Assembly: GCA_036279355.1 (NCBI GenBank)
Contig: DASUJH010000024.1
Location: 168,952-232,951 of the forward strand
Source of the DNA: Gemmatimonadales bacterium
GTDB lineage: Bacteria; Gemmatimonadota; Gemmatimonadetes; Gemmatimonadales; GWC2-71-9
Reading direction: 5' to 3'
DNA length: 64,000 nt
Made by a program: the position numbers and the translations under genes. The notes beneath the pieces are model-generated. The model searched no databases. It worked only from the letters and a program-made list of their open reading frames with translations, and had not been told where the DNA came from. This document shows positions 1 through 9,237 of this stretch, piece by piece (position 1 is the first letter of the stretch; every line of letters starts with the position of its first letter).

Positions 1-660
1 CACGGGCGCGAAGAAGGCGCCGAGCGCCGCGACCGTGCCGAGCGCTTCGGTGTCCACCGCAAACGCGATGGCTGCAAGCCCGAGCGAAACGAGTGCCAGT
101 GCTACGATGCCGGACGTAGGCGGCAGCAATCCGTAGAGGCGCGCCGCGGCCCAAACGGCGAGATACATGATCGCGGCACCCGCGCCGACGAGGGATGCGC
201 CGTAGGTGCGGTACCGATCGAGCAGGCGCCAGCCGAGCGCGCCGACGACGGCCCCGGCCGCCACGCCGCCGGCGCAGCGCACCACGGGCGAAATCCAGCC
301 GCGCTCGAAGGAGAGCTTGAGCAGGTACCCCGCTGCCAGGATGAGTGCGAGCACCCCGATGGCGAGCAGACCGCGCTGGCCGATCCATTCCTCGAACGCG
401 AGTCGGCGGACCCCGGTCTGCGACGGCGTGCGCGGCGGAGGCGCGGCCGCACGGGGCCCGGGCTCCGGCTCGCGGAGCGGTGGGTCGCGGGGCGCGCCGG
501 CCGGCGCGCCCCGCGGCGTAGGAGCAGGCTCGCGCCGCGCTGATGGTCCGCGCGCCTCGGGCGGCAGCACCCGGTCGGGCGTGTTCACGAGCCGGCGCAC
601 AAGCGCTTCCACGATCTCCAGGCGCTGCTCCAACCGGTCGAGCCGCTCTTCGACGCTCAT
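1..660 (-). CDS. DUF2339 membrane protein (3' end outside window)
   Basis: The reading frame is open from an ATG at 658-660 to the window edge, so 220 N-terminal residues are visible and the rest is missing. Residues 1-20 form an amphipathic stretch rich in E, R and L. A Pro/Ala/Arg-rich linker (about 21-80) follows, and then hydrophobic helices begin at the motif FEEWIGQRGLLAIGVLALIL. That arrangement of N-terminal coiled segment, disordered linker and a W-I-G-x-R-G-L helix is typical of the large polytopic DUF2339 family, whose function is unknown. The stop codon of this gene is not in the window. The MFS gene ends 22 bp upstream on the same strand, so the two may be cotranscribed. Confidence 0.75.
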   Translation of the reverse strand, partial: MSVEERLDRLEQRLEIVEALVRRLVNTPDRVLPPEARGPSARREPAPTPRGAPAGAPRDPPLREPEPGPRAAAPPPRTPSQTGVRRLAFEEWIGQRGLLAIGVLALILAAGYLLKLSFERGWISPVVRCAGGVAAGAVVGALGWRLLDRYRTYGASLVGAGAAIMYLAVWAAARLYGLLPPTSGIVALALVSLGLAAIAFAVDTEALGTVAALGAFFAPV

Positions 661-682
661 AGCCTCCTCCGGCAGCGGCGGA

Positions 683-1930
683 TCAAGTCGGGATGTCGGG
701 CGCCGACGCGGGCGCCGGCTTCATGCCGGCAGGCTGCACCCCCACCCGGAAAACGAGCAGGCTCATCAGCACGATGAAACCGGCGGCCATGTAAAACGGC
801 GACGCATGGCCCAGGCGCTCAAATGCAGCGGTGGCAACGAGCGGCGCCACCACGCGCGAGAGCCCCGCGAACGTCTGCGCCACCCCCATCACGGTACCGT
901 ATTCCGAGCGCCGGGTGTGGCGCGAAATGAGCGACGTCGTGGCCGGAAAGAGAAGTGCAGTGCCGATCGGTACGAGCGGCATGACCGCCGCGAGGCCCCA
1001 GAAGGAGCCCGCCTGAGGAAAGAGGGCCAGGCCTGCGATGAGCGACAGGGTCCCGACCTGCATCGCGCGGGGCTCGCCGATGCGGTCCACAATAGGGCCG
1101 AGGCAGAGCGTGCGCATCACGACCGAAAGGCCGCCGATGTAGAGAAACACGAAGCCGATCGACTGCTCGGTCACGCCGAACTCCGCGTCGAGATAGAGCG
1201 CCAGGACCGATGTGAGCGCCGCGAACGCAAGCATCCCGCCCGCGTAGATCAGAATGAGCCTCGGGACCGCACGGGTCGGGTGGCGCACCACCTCCCATCC
1301 GGCACGCCAGACCGGTGCCCCCGCCGTTGCGTGCGCGCCGGAGCCGTCCTTCCGGCGCGACTCCGGGAGCCAGCGCCAGGCAAAGCCGGCGTTGAGCAGG
1401 CAGAGCGCCGCCGCCAGAAATCCCGGCGCCTCGGGGCCGAACTTGGTGGCGAAGGAGCCGATGACGGGACCGAGCATGACGCCGGCCGACGTGGCGGCGG
1501 AGAGCCAGCCCAGGGCGCGGGCCCGCTGCGCCGGCTCGATCGTGTCCGCTACGTACGCTTGGGCGACGCCGGTGGTGCCGCCGCCTGCGCCCTGGATGAG
1601 CCGCGACGCGAAGAGCAGCCAAAGCGCGTCCGCCACGCCGAAGACCACGTACGCCAGAGCCGAGGCGCCGAGTCCGATGAGAAGCGCCGGGCGCCGCCCG
1701 TAGGTATCCGATACGCGGCCCCAGAGCGGCGATGAGAGGATCTGCGCGATGGAGAACGCGGAGATGATGATTCCGACTTCGAACGCGGTGGCATGCAACC
1801 GGAGCGCGTAGAACGGGAGCAGCGGAAGCACGATCGCGAAGCCGATCATGTCGACGAAATTCGTGGCGATGAGCACCCAGAGCCGGCGAAGCTGGTCCCG
1901 GGCCGAAATGGCGGGGGCCGGCTCGCTCAC
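683..1930 (-). CDS. MFS transporter, TetA/DHA1-like drug:H+ antiporter family
   Basis: This is a 415-residue protein with twelve predicted membrane segments. The first helix (about residues 18-40) reads LIATNFVDMIGFAIVLPLLP. The loop 2-3 signature GRVSDTYGRRPAL lies near residues 70-82 and is the G-x-x-[SA]-D-x-x-G-R-R motif of the major facilitator superfamily. The frame stays open upstream, but that part is a shadow of the permease gene. The chosen GTG start at 1928-1930 overlaps the permease stop as GTGA, which implies translational coupling. The substrate cannot be told from sequence; tetracycline/bicyclomycin-type efflux is the nearest family. Linkage to the ABC importer suggests a shared transcript rather than a shared substrate. 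Confidence 0.85.
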   Translation of the reverse strand: MSEPAPAISARDQLRRLWVLIATNFVDMIGFAIVLPLLPFYALRLHATAFEVGIIISAFSIAQILSSPLWGRVSDTYGRRPALLIGLGASALAYVVFGVADALWLLFASRLIQGAGGGTTGVAQAYVADTIEPAQRARALGWLSAATSAGVMLGPVIGSFATKFGPEAPGFLAAALCLLNAGFAWRWLPESRRKDGSGAHATAGAPVWRAGWEVVRHPTRAVPRLILIYAGGMLAFAALTSVLALYLDAEFGVTEQSIGFVFLYIGGLSVVMRTLCLGPIVDRIGEPRAMQVGTLSLIAGLALFPQAGSFWGLAAVMPLVPIGTALLFPATTSLISRHTRRSEYGTVMGVAQTFAGLSRVVAPLVATAAFERLGHASPFYMAAGFIVLMSLLVFRVGVQPAGMKPAPASAPDIPT

Positions 1931-3678
1931 CCTGCCCCGCCCCAGTCCGCGCCGAGCGCGAAGATCGCGGCGCTCAGCGCCATGAGGACGACGCCGTACG
2001 CCGCAGCGACGCCGACGTCGGACTGGCGCAGGCTCGCCAGGATCTCGAGCGAGATCGGGCGGGTGTCGTAGGTGTAGAGCACGATCGACGTCACGAAGTC
2101 TCCCAGGGCGGTAACGAATGCGAGCGTGGCCCCCGCCATGAGCGAAGGCCTGAGCAGCGGCACCGTGACCCGCCGGAGCGTGCGCCAGTGGCCGGCGCCC
2201 AGACTCGCGGCCGCCTCGTCGTACGAGGGATCGAGGGCACGGAACCCGGCCAGCGTCGCGCGGCTCGTGATCGGCAGGTTGCGAACGAGATAGGCCAGCG
2301 GAAGGATCCAGATGGTGCCGATCAGCACCACGCGGCCGAACCAGGGGGCCCACACGCTGAACGCGGTGGCCAGCGCGATCGCGAACACGGTGCCGGGCAC
2401 CGCCCACGGAAGGGCAAGGAGCAGGTCGAGCGCGCGCCGGCCCGGCACCCGGCGCCGTACGATGAGCGCGGCCGCGGCAAGCGAGAGCGCCACCGCGGCC
2501 GCCGTGGCCAGCGTGGCGAGCCAGAGGCTGTTGAGGAGCGGGCGAAGCCGCACCGGGTCGCCCACCAGCGCCGCATAATTCGCCAGGCTCCACGCCGGCG
2601 GGATGGCCTCCGTGGTCCAGGTGCCGAGCGGGACAAACGAAACCACGAGCAACGTGAGGTGCGGAAGCAGGAGTACCACCGCGAGCGACCAGGAAAACAC
2701 CGCGAGGGCCACGCGCGCGCCGCGATGGCGCACCACCGCGGGTGCCGGTGCGGTGCCTTTGGTGCCGGCTCCAACGGCACTCCCGCCCCCCGCGCCGTAT
2801 CCGCCGCTGTCCGTGCCGCGGAACAGCGCGAGCGCTGCGAGCGCAAGCAGCGAGAGCGCCACCGTCTCCACCATCGCGAGGGCATTCTCACCGTTGAGTC
2901 GGGTGGCGACGATCTGCGTCGTCATCACCCGGAACCCGCCGCCGAAGATGTATGGCGCGCTGAACGACGCGAGCGACGTCATGAACGTGAGCAGCGCGCC
3001 GCCGGTGAGCGCCGGCGCCAGCGCAGGGAGAACGACCCGCTGTGCGGTGCGCCAGCGACCGGCGCCGAGGCTCGCGGCCGCCTCGAGTTGCGCAGCGTCG
3101 AGCGAGAGGAGCGCCGCGCGGGTGAACAGATAGAAGTACACGTACATCGAGTAGGCATGCACCATGAGGATGGCGCCGGCGCCCTCGAGTCGCCACGGGG
3201 CCGTCTCCAGTCCGAAGACTGCCTGGACCAGACGCGCGAAGAAGCCCGACTCTCCGTAGAGAAAGAGAAACGCGACCACGCCCACGAGCGGCGGCAACAC
3301 CGCGGGCAGCGCGATCACGGCGCCGAGCAGGCGCCGGCCCGGAAAGTCGTATCGGGCGAAGAGCACGGCGAGCGGGATGCCGATCGCGCCTGCGAGCAGC
3401 ACGCTCACGACTGAGATCCAGAAGCTGTCCCAGAGCGCGCGCCATTCGGTGGGGCGCCGGAGAAACTCGCGCACATATTCGAGCGTCCAGCCGCCGGCCG
3501 CGCGGAGTGCCTCCGCGCCTGTCGCCTCGGTGCGGACCGCGTCGACCAGCACGAGCAGCAGCGGATACACCACGAGCCAGCCGAGCACGATGAGGAGGAG
3601 CGCGCCGGCCGCGGCCGTGGCCGGGCGCGCGCGACGTGCCGCCGCCGCCGCCGGTATCGCGCGGAGTGCCGCGGTCAC
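1927..3678 (-). CDS. ABC transporter permease, fused Fe(III)/ThiP-type two-domain protein
   Basis: The 583-residue inner-membrane protein holds two binding-protein-dependent transport permease domains in tandem, as in FbpB, SfuB and ThiP. Each half carries an EAA loop that docks to the ATPase: EAAASLGAGRWRTAQRVVLP in the first half and EAAASLGAGHWRTLRRVTVP in the second. A Gly/Ala-rich linker joins the halves near residue 290. The gene overlaps the ATPase gene upstream by 4 bp and the MFS gene downstream by 4 bp. With the adjacent ATPase and solute-binding protein it forms a complete importer. Ferric iron is the commonest substrate of this family, but phosphonate or other solutes cannot be excluded. 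Confidence 0.88.
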   Translation of the reverse strand: MTAALRAIPAAAAARRARPATAAAGALLLIVLGWLVVYPLLLVLVDAVRTEATGAEALRAAGGWTLEYVREFLRRPTEWRALWDSFWISVVSVLLAGAIGIPLAVLFARYDFPGRRLLGAVIALPAVLPPLVGVVAFLFLYGESGFFARLVQAVFGLETAPWRLEGAGAILMVHAYSMYVYFYLFTRAALLSLDAAQLEAAASLGAGRWRTAQRVVLPALAPALTGGALLTFMTSLASFSAPYIFGGGFRVMTTQIVATRLNGENALAMVETVALSLLALAALALFRGTDSGGYGAGGGSAVGAGTKGTAPAPAVVRHRGARVALAVFSWSLAVVLLLPHLTLLVVSFVPLGTWTTEAIPPAWSLANYAALVGDPVRLRPLLNSLWLATLATAAAVALSLAAAALIVRRRVPGRRALDLLLALPWAVPGTVFAIALATAFSVWAPWFGRVVLIGTIWILPLAYLVRNLPITSRATLAGFRALDPSYDEAAASLGAGHWRTLRRVTVPLLRPSLMAGATLAFVTALGDFVTSIVLYTYDTRPISLEILASLRQSDVGVAAAYGVVLMALSAAIFALGADWGGAG

Positions 3679-4751
3679 GGCGACTCCCGCCGGAAGAGAT
3701 GGATGCCGCCGCCCGCTCGGCGGCTCGGCACCAGCCCGACCCGTTCGCCGATGGCGACGGCGCGGCTCGTGCCGCTCACCTCGACGGCTTGCCCTAACTC
3801 CGTCCGCACCGTGAAGAGCGACGTGGCCCCGGCGAACCGGCGCTCCTCCACCGTCGCGGCGAGCGCCCCCGCCTCAGGCTGCGCCATCCAGAGCGCCTCG
3901 GGACGCACCAGGACCTCGACCGGGTCGCCCGGACGCAATGACTGGGTGCGTGCGTCGGCCACGATGCCCCATTCGGCGCTGTCCACCCGCACGCGCACTC
4001 CGCGCTCGTCCCGTGCGACCACGACCCCGTGGAGCGCCGATGCGCGTCCCACGAAACGGGCGACGAACGGACTTGCGGGACATCCATACAGCTCGTCCGG
4101 CGTGCCCACCTGCTCCAGCCGCCCTTCGCGCAGCACCGCCACGCGATCGCCCAGGTCGAAGGCCTCGTCCTGCTCGTGGGTGACGAGGACGGTGGTGATG
4201 CCGACCCGGCGGATCACGTCGCGCAGCTCGCGCCTGGTGCGCTCGCGAAGCGTTGGATCGAGGTTGGAGAGCGGCTCGTCGAGGAGCAGCACCTGCGGCT
4301 CGGGCGCCAGCGCGCGAGCGAGCGCGTCGCGCTGCTGCTGCGCGCCCGAGAGCTGCCCGATGCGGCGGCGCTCGAACCCCTCGAGGTCCACGAGTGCCAG
4401 CGCCGAGGCGACGCGCGTGGCGAGCTCGGCGCGCTCGATGCCGCGTGCCGCAAGGCCGAAGGCGACGTTTTCGCCCACATCGAGGTGGGGAAAGAGCGCG
4501 TAGTGCTGGAACACCATGCCGAAGCGCCGGGCGACGGGCGCCACGCGGGTCACGTCGCGGCCCTCCACCAGCACGCGCCCGGCGTCGGGGGTCTCAAAGC
4601 CCGCGAGCAGCCGCAGGGTCGTGGTCTTTCCGCTCCCGCTCGGGCCCAGGAGCGCCATGATCTCGCCGCGCGCGAGGGCGAGCGAGATGCCGTCCGCCGC
4701 GGCGGTGTCACCGAAGTGCCGCGTGAGGTGGTCGAGCTCGAGATAGGCCAT
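3675..4751 (-). CDS. ABC transporter ATP-binding protein (FbpC/PotA-like)
   Basis: This 358-residue ATPase has a Walker A motif GPSGSGKTT near residues 35-43 and a Walker B motif VLLLDEPLSNLD near residue 155. It also has a switch histidine (VTHEQDEA) and a C-terminal TOBE-like domain (about 240-355) as in iron, spermidine and maltose importers. The signature loop reads LSGAQQQRDALARAL instead of the usual LSGGQQQRVALARAL. The second glycine is Ala and an Asp follows the Arg, which might lower ATPase activity. The gene sits between the fused permease (4-bp overlap) and the binding protein (9-bp gap), so it supplies energy for that importer. Confidence 0.9.
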   Translation of the reverse strand: MAYLELDHLTRHFGDTAAADGISLALARGEIMALLGPSGSGKTTTLRLLAGFETPDAGRVLVEGRDVTRVAPVARRFGMVFQHYALFPHLDVGENVAFGLAARGIERAELATRVASALALVDLEGFERRRIGQLSGAQQQRDALARALAPEPQVLLLDEPLSNLDPTLRERTRRELRDVIRRVGITTVLVTHEQDEAFDLGDRVAVLREGRLEQVGTPDELYGCPASPFVARFVGRASALHGVVVARDERGVRVRVDSAEWGIVADARTQSLRPGDPVEVLVRPEALWMAQPEAGALAATVEERRFAGATSLFTVRTELGQAVEVSGTSRAVAIGERVGLVPSRRAGGGIHLFRRESP

Positions 4752-4760
4752 GCGCGTCGG

Positions 4761-5822
4761 CTACGGACGGCCGGTGCCGCGCACGTGGCGGTCCCAGTAG
4801 CTCATCCAGGCCGGGCCCTCCCGGGTGAGCAGCGCCCAGTCGATGTGGGCCACCACCATTTCGCGCTCCACGCCCCGGACCCACGCGGGCACCGAGTCGC
4901 TCGGCAGGTCGTCGCGTGCGGGCAGCCGATACACGGCGCGCGCTGCGAGGAGCTGGGCGCCCGCGCTCCCCACGAAGTCGATGAAGCGGCGCGCCGCCGC
5001 GGGATGCCGGGCGCCACGCACGAGACCAATGGCGTCGTCGATCACCACGGTGCCGCTCCGGGGAAAGACGTAGCCGAACGGCATGCCCTTCGACCGGCTG
5101 ATCAGAATGTCGGGCAGATCCCAGAGCGTGATCACGCCCTCGCCGCGGGTGAGCTTGGCATCGAGCACCGCCGGATTCAGCGTGTAGGCGCGGGTCTGCG
5201 CGTCGAGCCGGCGGAGCCACGCCCAACCGGCGGCGGTATCGCCCGTATCGCGCCGGCTGCGCATGAGTATGAGACCCCAGATGGCGCGCATCGTGCCGCT
5301 CGCCATCGGGTCGCGGATCAATACCTTGCCGGTCCAGCGCGGCGCCAGCACCTCGTCCCAGTCGTGCGGTGCCTCCGCGCGCGAGACCGCACGGCTGTTG
5401 AAGGCGATGACGGCCGGGGTACGATACACCGGCCAGTAGAGATCGTCGGGCCCGGCGCCGCGCCGGTCCACCTTATCCGCCCACGCCGGCCGGTACGGCG
5501 CAAGGAGCGAATCGTGCACGCCCCGATCGAACAGCGTCGTGGGGCCGCCGAACCAGACGTCAGCCTGCGGATTCACCCGCTCGAACCGGAGGCGGTCGAG
5601 AATTTCCTGGCTGCCCATATCAAGCCAGCGGACATCTATGTCGGGGTTAAGGTGTTCGAACCGGGTTTCAAGGAGCGCCAGCTGGTCGCGGCCGTGGGGG
5701 GAGTAGAGGAGTAAGGGGGTACGGGAGTCACCGCGGCAGCCGAGTGAGGCGGCAAGGGCGGCCACGAGGGTCCACCAAACCCTACCGCCTTTTCTGCCTC
5801 TACCGCCGTTACCGCCTTTCAT
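4761..5822 (-). CDS. ABC transporter extracellular solute-binding protein, probable lipoprotein
   Basis: About 353 residues. After a basic Gly-rich N-terminus comes a hydrophobic segment (VWWTLVAALAASLG) and a cysteine that could be a lipobox, although SLGC is a weak match. The mature part begins LLLYSPHGRDQLALLETRFE, the first lobe of the Fe(III)/2-aminoethylphosphonate-type binding proteins (SBP_bac family). The open frame begins at 5870, but the ATG at 5820-5822 is preferred because the region above it is inside the PIG-L gene. The chosen start overlaps that gene's end by 14 bp. The first 16 codons consist of a 9-nt-period repeat array (5780-5822), which gives the odd (K/N/R)GG-rich leader. 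It is part of the importer operon with the ATPase and permease. Confidence 0.85.
   Translation of the reverse strand: MKGGNGGRGRKGGRVWWTLVAALAASLGCRGDSRTPLLLYSPHGRDQLALLETRFEHLNPDIDVRWLDMGSQEILDRLRFERVNPQADVWFGGPTTLFDRGVHDSLLAPYRPAWADKVDRRGAGPDDLYWPVYRTPAVIAFNSRAVSRAEAPHDWDEVLAPRWTGKVLIRDPMASGTMRAIWGLILMRSRRDTGDTAAGWAWLRRLDAQTRAYTLNPAVLDAKLTRGEGVITLWDLPDILISRSKGMPFGYVFPRSGTVVIDDAIGLVRGARHPAAARRFIDFVGSAGAQLLAARAVYRLPARDDLPSDSVPAWVRGVEREMVVAHIDWALLTREGPAWMSYWDRHVRGTGRP
5780..5822 (-). repeat. 9-nt-period TACCG repeat array, inside the binding-protein start
   Basis: Read on the plus strand the units are CCC-TACCGC, CTT-TTCTGC, CTC-TACCGC, CGT-TACCGC. The phase and spacer triplets match the arrays at 6192 and 13611. 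It encodes the (K/N/R)GG-rich N-terminus of the binding protein. Confidence 0.6.
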
Positions 5823-8517
5823 TCGCCAGCGCGAGGAGATTCGCGAACAGGCGGTACGCTCCGGGGACACCCGCCGGGAGTTGGCGGAAAAAGCTCAGGC
5901 CCGTGTAGATGTACGTTCCCTTCCCCACGGGTGCGACGAGCAGACTTCCCTCGAGCGGTGCGTCGCCGGGGTCGTGCATCTCGAGCAGCGGCTCGTAGCG
6001 CGCATCCCAACTCCGCGCGAAGTAGAGTCCGCGCTCCTGCACCCAGCCGCGCCAGTCCGCCGGCCCGATGCGGTTCGGCACGTTGAGCGCCCGGGCCTTC
6101 GGCTGAAGCAGCACGACCGGCGCATTCTCGTCGGTCACCCGATCATGGCTCACCGGCGGCCCCGCCGAGCTATCCGCCCGAACCGCAGTGCCCTTGCCGC
6201 CTTTACCGTCTCTACCGCTCTTACCGTTTTCTCTTGCCCCTTGCCCCACCACTACGTCCAACCGCAGCGGTCTCCCCCCCACCGTCATCGGATACGGCGC
6301 ATACCCCCCGGCGAAGAATCCGTGCTGCTGATACTGCACCAGCACCATGCCGCCGCGGCGCGCGTAATCGAGCAGGCGTGCATTGTACTGCGTGAGCGCG
6401 GGTACCACCTCGTATGCTCGGCTCCCGATCACGATCGCGTCGTAGCGCGAAAGGTCGCCGCGAGCGAGCGCCGCACCGTCGAGCAGCTCGATCGGCACGC
6501 CGACGCTCCGGAGCGCCTCCGGCACGCGGTCGGCCGCGCCACGCACGTAGCCGACGCGTGCAAGGCGCGGGAGCGCAAGAGAGCCGGTGCGGATGACGGT
6601 CGTTGCAGGTCGGGTGAATTGGCGCGGGCGGATATGCGGATAGTCAACCACCTCGACGCCCGCGTCGTATCGCCTTCCACGTGTGTCCACGGCAACGGCG
6701 CGCACCATGAGCGTCCCGGTACCTCCCGCAGGGGGGGGCGGCACCAGGAAATCGAAGCTCCGCACCTCGTCCTCACGCGTGAGCGTGAACCGCTGGGCCG
6801 CGGGTGCTCGCCACCCCGCCGGCAGCTCGAGCTCGAGCGTCCCGCTCGTGGAGTCGCGAACGCCGTGCGTGAGCGTCACGGTGAAGTGCCGAGCTTCGCG
6901 CGTCGTCGTGGGCCAGAAGAGCGTGTCGGCGGCGAGCTTCACGTCGACCCGCGGCACCACCACCACCGGACGCCGCACCTCGCCCACCGCCTGCTCCCGG
7001 CTTCGCGCGGCAACCGTGAGCGCAAACGGACCCTGCGCCGGGTCGCCGCCGATGAGGCCCCACGCGTCGAGCGCACCGATGCTCGCGCGGGTCTCGTCCG
7101 TTCCCATGCCGTTCCATGCCGCGTACATCGCTCCCACGAGCGGATGCTCGAGCCACGGCGCCGCCGTAGGCTCGGCGTCCTCGGGGATCCGGACGTCCAC
7201 GTCGCGCGACGTGAGCTGGCCCGGCGGCACCGCGTTGCCCGGCGCGTTGGCGGGCGCCCCGCCTGCCATGCCGAGGGCGAGCCGCGCCGCGTCGCCACCG
7301 CCGTTCCATCCGGTGAGGTGCACCGTCACGGTCCGTCCGGCGGTGACCCGCGGATCGGACGCGAGCGCGTCGAACACGATGCCGCGCGCGATGCGGATTG
7401 CCCGATCGAAATGCGTCCGCTGGTCGCGCTGGGCGACTTCCGAGGCTGCCTCGGGTGCTCCCGACGCCCTCACCGCGCGCACCCACAGCGATTCCGCGGC
7501 TTCGAGCCGCGCTGCCACCGAGGGGCCCGGGTCACGATTGATCGCCGCCACCATGTCCGCAACGCGCGTGAGGCCAGCCACGAGCGCCGGTCGCACGGAA
7601 TCCGCCGCGAGCGCCACGAACGGAAGCGCCGCGAGCGCCGTATCGATGCCGGCGAAGAGCGCATCGGCACCGGCGCCGGTACTGTCAGCGAGAAGCGCCA
7701 ATCTCACGACCGAGGGCCCGAGCGTCTGCAACTGCCCCATGTCCTGGGAGCGGTGCAGGCTCCGGCTCGCCATCGCGATCTGATGGTACGACTTGCCCAC
7801 GACTGGATCGAGCGCGCCGCCCTGGATGGTGAGCGTGGTCGCCGCCGAGTCGAACCGGGCGCTCCGGTAGAGCTTGCGGGGCGACCACGCCGCCAGGTGC
7901 TCTTCGGTGGCGAGCTCCGGAAAACGGGTCGAGTCGCCCGCGACGCGAAACGCCTCGATGGCCGCTCGGCCTGCGGCCTGGTGCTGTCCGTGCCCGTCGC
8001 GCGGGGTGCCGCTGAAGATGGAGACGATCACCTGCGGCCGAAACCGGCGTACGACGCGCACGACGTCCTTGAGGACGGTGTCGCGGGGCCAGTGGTCCCA
8101 GGTGTCGGCGAGCGTCTTGGAGAAGCCGAAATCGTAGGCGCGGGTGAAATACTGCTGCGCCCCATCGAGCCGGCGGGCGGCAAGCAGCTCCTCGGTCCGC
8201 AGGAGGCCGAGCGCCTCGCCGAGCTCGGGTCCGATCACGTTCTGGCCGCCTTCGCCCCGGTCGAGCGAGAGGTAGGCCGCCTCGGCGCCCATGCTTCGCG
8301 TGAGGATGGTGAGCAGCTCGGTGTCTTCGTCGTCGGGATGCGCGCCGATCACGAGCACCCGCTTGTAGTGCCCGAGCTGGCGCAGCTCCTGGGCGAGCGC
8401 CACCGCGCCACCGGTGGACGGTGGCGCGAGTTGGGCAGCGAGCGGTGCGGCGGCGAGAACGCCGCAGAGGGCGAGCGGCGCGGCGGCAAGCCACGGGGCG
8501 ACGAAACGACGATGCAC
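5809..8517 (-). CDS. Secreted PIG-L (LmbE-like) family deacetylase, large
   Basis: A 902-residue protein with an N-terminal signal peptide (hydrophobic run to about residue 28, ending APLAAQ). The PIG-L zinc motif AHPDDE lies at about residues 59-64 and a second metal-site segment GHGQHQ near 175. Family members remove N-acetyl groups from GlcNAc-type substrates. This long form continues with about 600 residues of beta-rich sequence and a ThuA/GATase-like C-terminal region (after about 690). The substrate is not predictable. At about residues 763-775 the coding sequence contains a 9-nt repeat array (6192-6227) encoding a Gly/Lys-rich insert, probably a surface loop. Transport genes follow directly downstream. 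Confidence 0.85.
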   Translation of the reverse strand: MHRRFVAPWLAAAPLALCGVLAAAPLAAQLAPPSTGGAVALAQELRQLGHYKRVLVIGAHPDDEDTELLTILTRSMGAEAAYLSLDRGEGGQNVIGPELGEALGLLRTEELLAARRLDGAQQYFTRAYDFGFSKTLADTWDHWPRDTVLKDVVRVVRRFRPQVIVSIFSGTPRDGHGQHQAAGRAAIEAFRVAGDSTRFPELATEEHLAAWSPRKLYRSARFDSAATTLTIQGGALDPVVGKSYHQIAMASRSLHRSQDMGQLQTLGPSVVRLALLADSTGAGADALFAGIDTALAALPFVALAADSVRPALVAGLTRVADMVAAINRDPGPSVAARLEAAESLWVRAVRASGAPEAASEVAQRDQRTHFDRAIRIARGIVFDALASDPRVTAGRTVTVHLTGWNGGGDAARLALGMAGGAPANAPGNAVPPGQLTSRDVDVRIPEDAEPTAAPWLEHPLVGAMYAAWNGMGTDETRASIGALDAWGLIGGDPAQGPFALTVAARSREQAVGEVRRPVVVVPRVDVKLAADTLFWPTTTREARHFTVTLTHGVRDSTSGTLELELPAGWRAPAAQRFTLTREDEVRSFDFLVPPPPAGGTGTLMVRAVAVDTRGRRYDAGVEVVDYPHIRPRQFTRPATTVIRTGSLALPRLARVGYVRGAADRVPEALRSVGVPIELLDGAALARGDLSRYDAIVIGSRAYEVVPALTQYNARLLDYARRGGMVLVQYQQHGFFAGGYAPYPMTVGGRPLRLDVVVGQGARENGKSGRDGKGGKGTAVRADSSAGPPVSHDRVTDENAPVVLLQPKARALNVPNRIGPADWRGWVQERGLYFARSWDARYEPLLEMHDPGDAPLEGSLLVAPVGKGTYIYTGLSFFRQLPAGVPGAYRLFANLLALANERR
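6192..6227 (-). repeat. 9-nt-period TACCG repeat array inside the PIG-L gene
   Basis: The 27 bp at 6192-6218 are identical except for one base to 13611-13637 downstream of acnA. It is in frame and codes for a Gly/Lys-rich loop (about residues 763-775) of the PIG-L protein. Confidence 0.7.
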
Positions 8518-8556
8518 GAACCCGGCCGGGTGAGGACGGGAAGAAAAGTAATCCGC

Positions 8557-9060
8557 CTAGCGCGGTGCCGCCCCCAGCGGCGTCTCCCGAATCAACCGGC
8601 GCATCCCGGGGTGGCGATGCCAGAGATACGCTCCCATCGCGGCGGCCGCGAGCGTGTTCGCGATGAGTACCGTCCAGAACGGGAACAACGTCCGCGTCGC
8701 CTCGGAGGCGAGCGAAAGCAGCCCGTAGAAGAACACCTCAAACACGAGAAACACCTGCACGAGCGCGTAGCGCACCACCGATTCGTGCGCGGCCCACCGG
8801 ATCAGGGCCACGACCACGTACCCGAACGCGAGGAACACGATGAAGTGCACCGCGGTGTACGCGACAACCGCGCTGAACACGGCATGCTCGAGCACCGGCT
8901 TCGATTCGCCGAACAGCAGGACCTGGCCGAGCACGCTCGGTGTTCGGAGCGGCACGCCGGCCAGTGAATCGATGATGAGGAACCAGATCGCGACGACCAC
9001 GGCGCCGATGGCGCCCACGTACGTCCCTTCGTCGCCCAAGGAGAGTTGATTCTGGCGCAT
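8557..9060 (-). CDS. Four-TM membrane protein, copy 1 of a tandem pair
   Basis: 167 residues with four hydrophobic segments. It shares a recognisable pattern with the protein at 9238-9792: (A)IWFLIIDSLAGVPLRTPSVLGQVL near the N-terminus, a conserved H-F-x-x-F in TM2 and a C-terminal HPGMRRLIRETPLG. The ORF extends to 9132, but the ATG at 9058-9060 (MRQNQLSL) matches the start of the paralogue. No family function is known to me. The pair most likely arose by tandem duplication. Confidence 0.7.
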   Translation of the reverse strand: MRQNQLSLGDEGTYVGAIGAVVVAIWFLIIDSLAGVPLRTPSVLGQVLLFGESKPVLEHAVFSAVVAYTAVHFIVFLAFGYVVVALIRWAAHESVVRYALVQVFLVFEVFFYGLLSLASEATRTLFPFWTVLIANTLAAAAMGAYLWHRHPGMRRLIRETPLGAAPR

Positions 9061-9237
9061 GGGGCGCACCCCCGAATCAACGAAGAACCCCGGCGCCGCC
9101 CGGCTTTGAATGCCGGGGGACGGCTCGGGCATTACCCGAACGCCGCAACCCGCGGCCCGTGCCTACAGTGGGCCACGGCAGGGGGGAACGCAAGTATCGG
9201 GTTTGGGCGGGAAGACGGCCGGCGTGGGCCCTCGCGC

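Noticed and set aside
5881..8967. 1028-aa open frame antisense to the PIG-L gene
   Set aside because: Shadow of a high-confidence gene, with no domain signatures.
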